Assembly (NCBI GenBank): GCA_007129775.1
Contig: SKUV01000309.1
Location: forward strand, 1 to 5,874
Direction of reading: 5' to 3'
Source of the DNA: Paracoccaceae bacterium
GTDB taxonomy: Bacteria; Pseudomonadota; Alphaproteobacteria; Rhodobacterales; Rhodobacteraceae
DNA: 5,874 nt
A model generated the notes under the pieces. That model was not told where the DNA came from. It did no database searches and saw only the letters and a list, made by a program, of their open reading frames with translations. Below are positions 5,680 through 5,874 of this stretch, one piece after another. A program made the position numbers and the translations under genes. Within the stretch, counting starts at the first letter, position 1. Each line of letters opens with the position of its first letter.

Positions 5680-5689
5680 TTTGCGCAAA
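5680..5689. promoter_or_regulatory. Perfect palindrome TTTGCGCAAA
   Basis: A ten-base self-complementary site lies 34 bases after ecm, within near-symmetric flanks (GAT before, ATC after, offset by one base). It resembles TTTTGCAAAA in the LuxR-gene promoter. It may belong to the control region of a gene beyond the right edge. A regulatory role is inferred only from symmetry and position. Confidence 0.3.
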
Positions 5690-5703
5690 ATCAGCCGCTT
5701 AGG

Positions 5704-5729
5704 GTCTTGCTAACCCCTCGGGGCAAGAC
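5704..5729. repeat. Hairpin-forming inverted repeat GTCTTGC / GCAAGAC
   Basis: GTCTTGC (5704-5710) and GCAAGAC (5723-5729) are perfect seven-base arms. The interior contains an alternative CCCC-TC-GGGG stem (5714-5717/5720-5723) that competes for the base of the arm. Neither strand shows a T-run directly after it, so it is not a standard terminator. It may be a leader structure or operator for a downstream gene. No gene is clearly supported between 5647 and the right edge. Confidence 0.45.
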
Positions 5730-5844
5730 TGTGACGCGGGTGAGTCGCAAAAGGGTGGGAAAGATGATGCACGCTCGATCAAGCGTGGCGCGCGCAGCGT
5801 TGCCGTGGCCACAAACTGATCACGAGGGCCGCGTGCCCCCGGGC

Positions 5845-5874
5845 GCAGGCCAGTGCGCAGGCCAGTGCGCAGGC
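5845..5874. repeat. 12-base tandem repeat at the right edge, cut by the window
   Basis: The unit gcaggccagtgc occurs at 5845-5856 and 5857-5868, with a half copy (gcaggc) at 5869-5874 where the window ends. The array may continue. The unit is a multiple of three, so it would be tolerated in a reading frame. The surrounding codons, however, do not show the high third-position GC of the real genes here. Confidence 0.8.

Noticed and set aside
3613..5688. 691-codon minus-strand open frame opposite ecm
   Set aside because: It is the antisense shadow of ecm, with a His/Arg/Gly-biased composition and no recognisable motif.
5764..5874. Possible small gene starting ATG-ATG at 5764 and open to the right edge
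   Set aside because: It has a purine-rich upstream stretch, but codons such as CGA, TCA, CCA, CAA and ACT are unlike the neighbouring genes. The translation ends in an Ala-Gly-Gln-Cys repeat with no recognisable domain.

Overview
The window is GC-rich DNA with strong G/C preference at third codon positions. It carries an ethylmalonyl-CoA mutase gene, an amphi-Trp protein and a short PlsB-like acyltransferase. Together these point to an alphaproteobacterium, most likely of the Rhodobacteraceae (Rhodobacter/Rhodovulum/Paracoccus-like). The family assignment is inferred from protein resemblance and composition, not from a marker gene.

Layout, left to right. (1) 1-207, minus strand: the first 69 codons of an exported protein with a clear signal peptide; it runs off the left edge. 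(2) 208-407: a 200-base spacer with two small dyads and no gene. (3) 408-1562, minus: a LuxR-type (GerE) regulator of 384 residues, with a plausible promoter at 1589-1617 whose spacer contains a perfect 10-base palindrome. (4) 1676-3085, minus: a 469-residue membrane-anchored glycerolipid acyltransferase of the PlsB/PlsC superfamily. (5) 3086-3235: a divergent regulatory region with a long imperfect inverted repeat. (6) 3236-3508, plus: a 90-residue amphi-Trp domain protein with a strong Shine-Dalgarno. (7) 3509-3684: a GC-rich inverted repeat followed by an AT-rich promoter region with a consensus -35 box. (8) 3685-5646, plus: ethylmalonyl-CoA mutase (ecm, also called meaA), complete at 653 residues. 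(9) 5647-5874: non-coding tail with a possible terminator, a TTTGCGCAAA palindrome, a hairpin and a 12-base tandem repeat cut by the window edge.

The metabolic centre is ecm. It is a B12-dependent step of the ethylmalonyl-CoA pathway, which lets bacteria without the glyoxylate shunt assimilate acetyl-CoA. The acyltransferase and amphi-Trp genes are divergently arranged and may share control. The LuxR regulator has its own promoter and no visible ligand assignment.

I see no mobile element, CRISPR array, RNA gene or defence system. The coding content is ordinary for this group. What merits a second look is in the non-coding DNA: dyads in every regulatory gap, including palindromes that resemble the site I recall for short-chain acyl-CoA regulators. 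The diverged acceptor-site motif of the acyltransferase is also notable.
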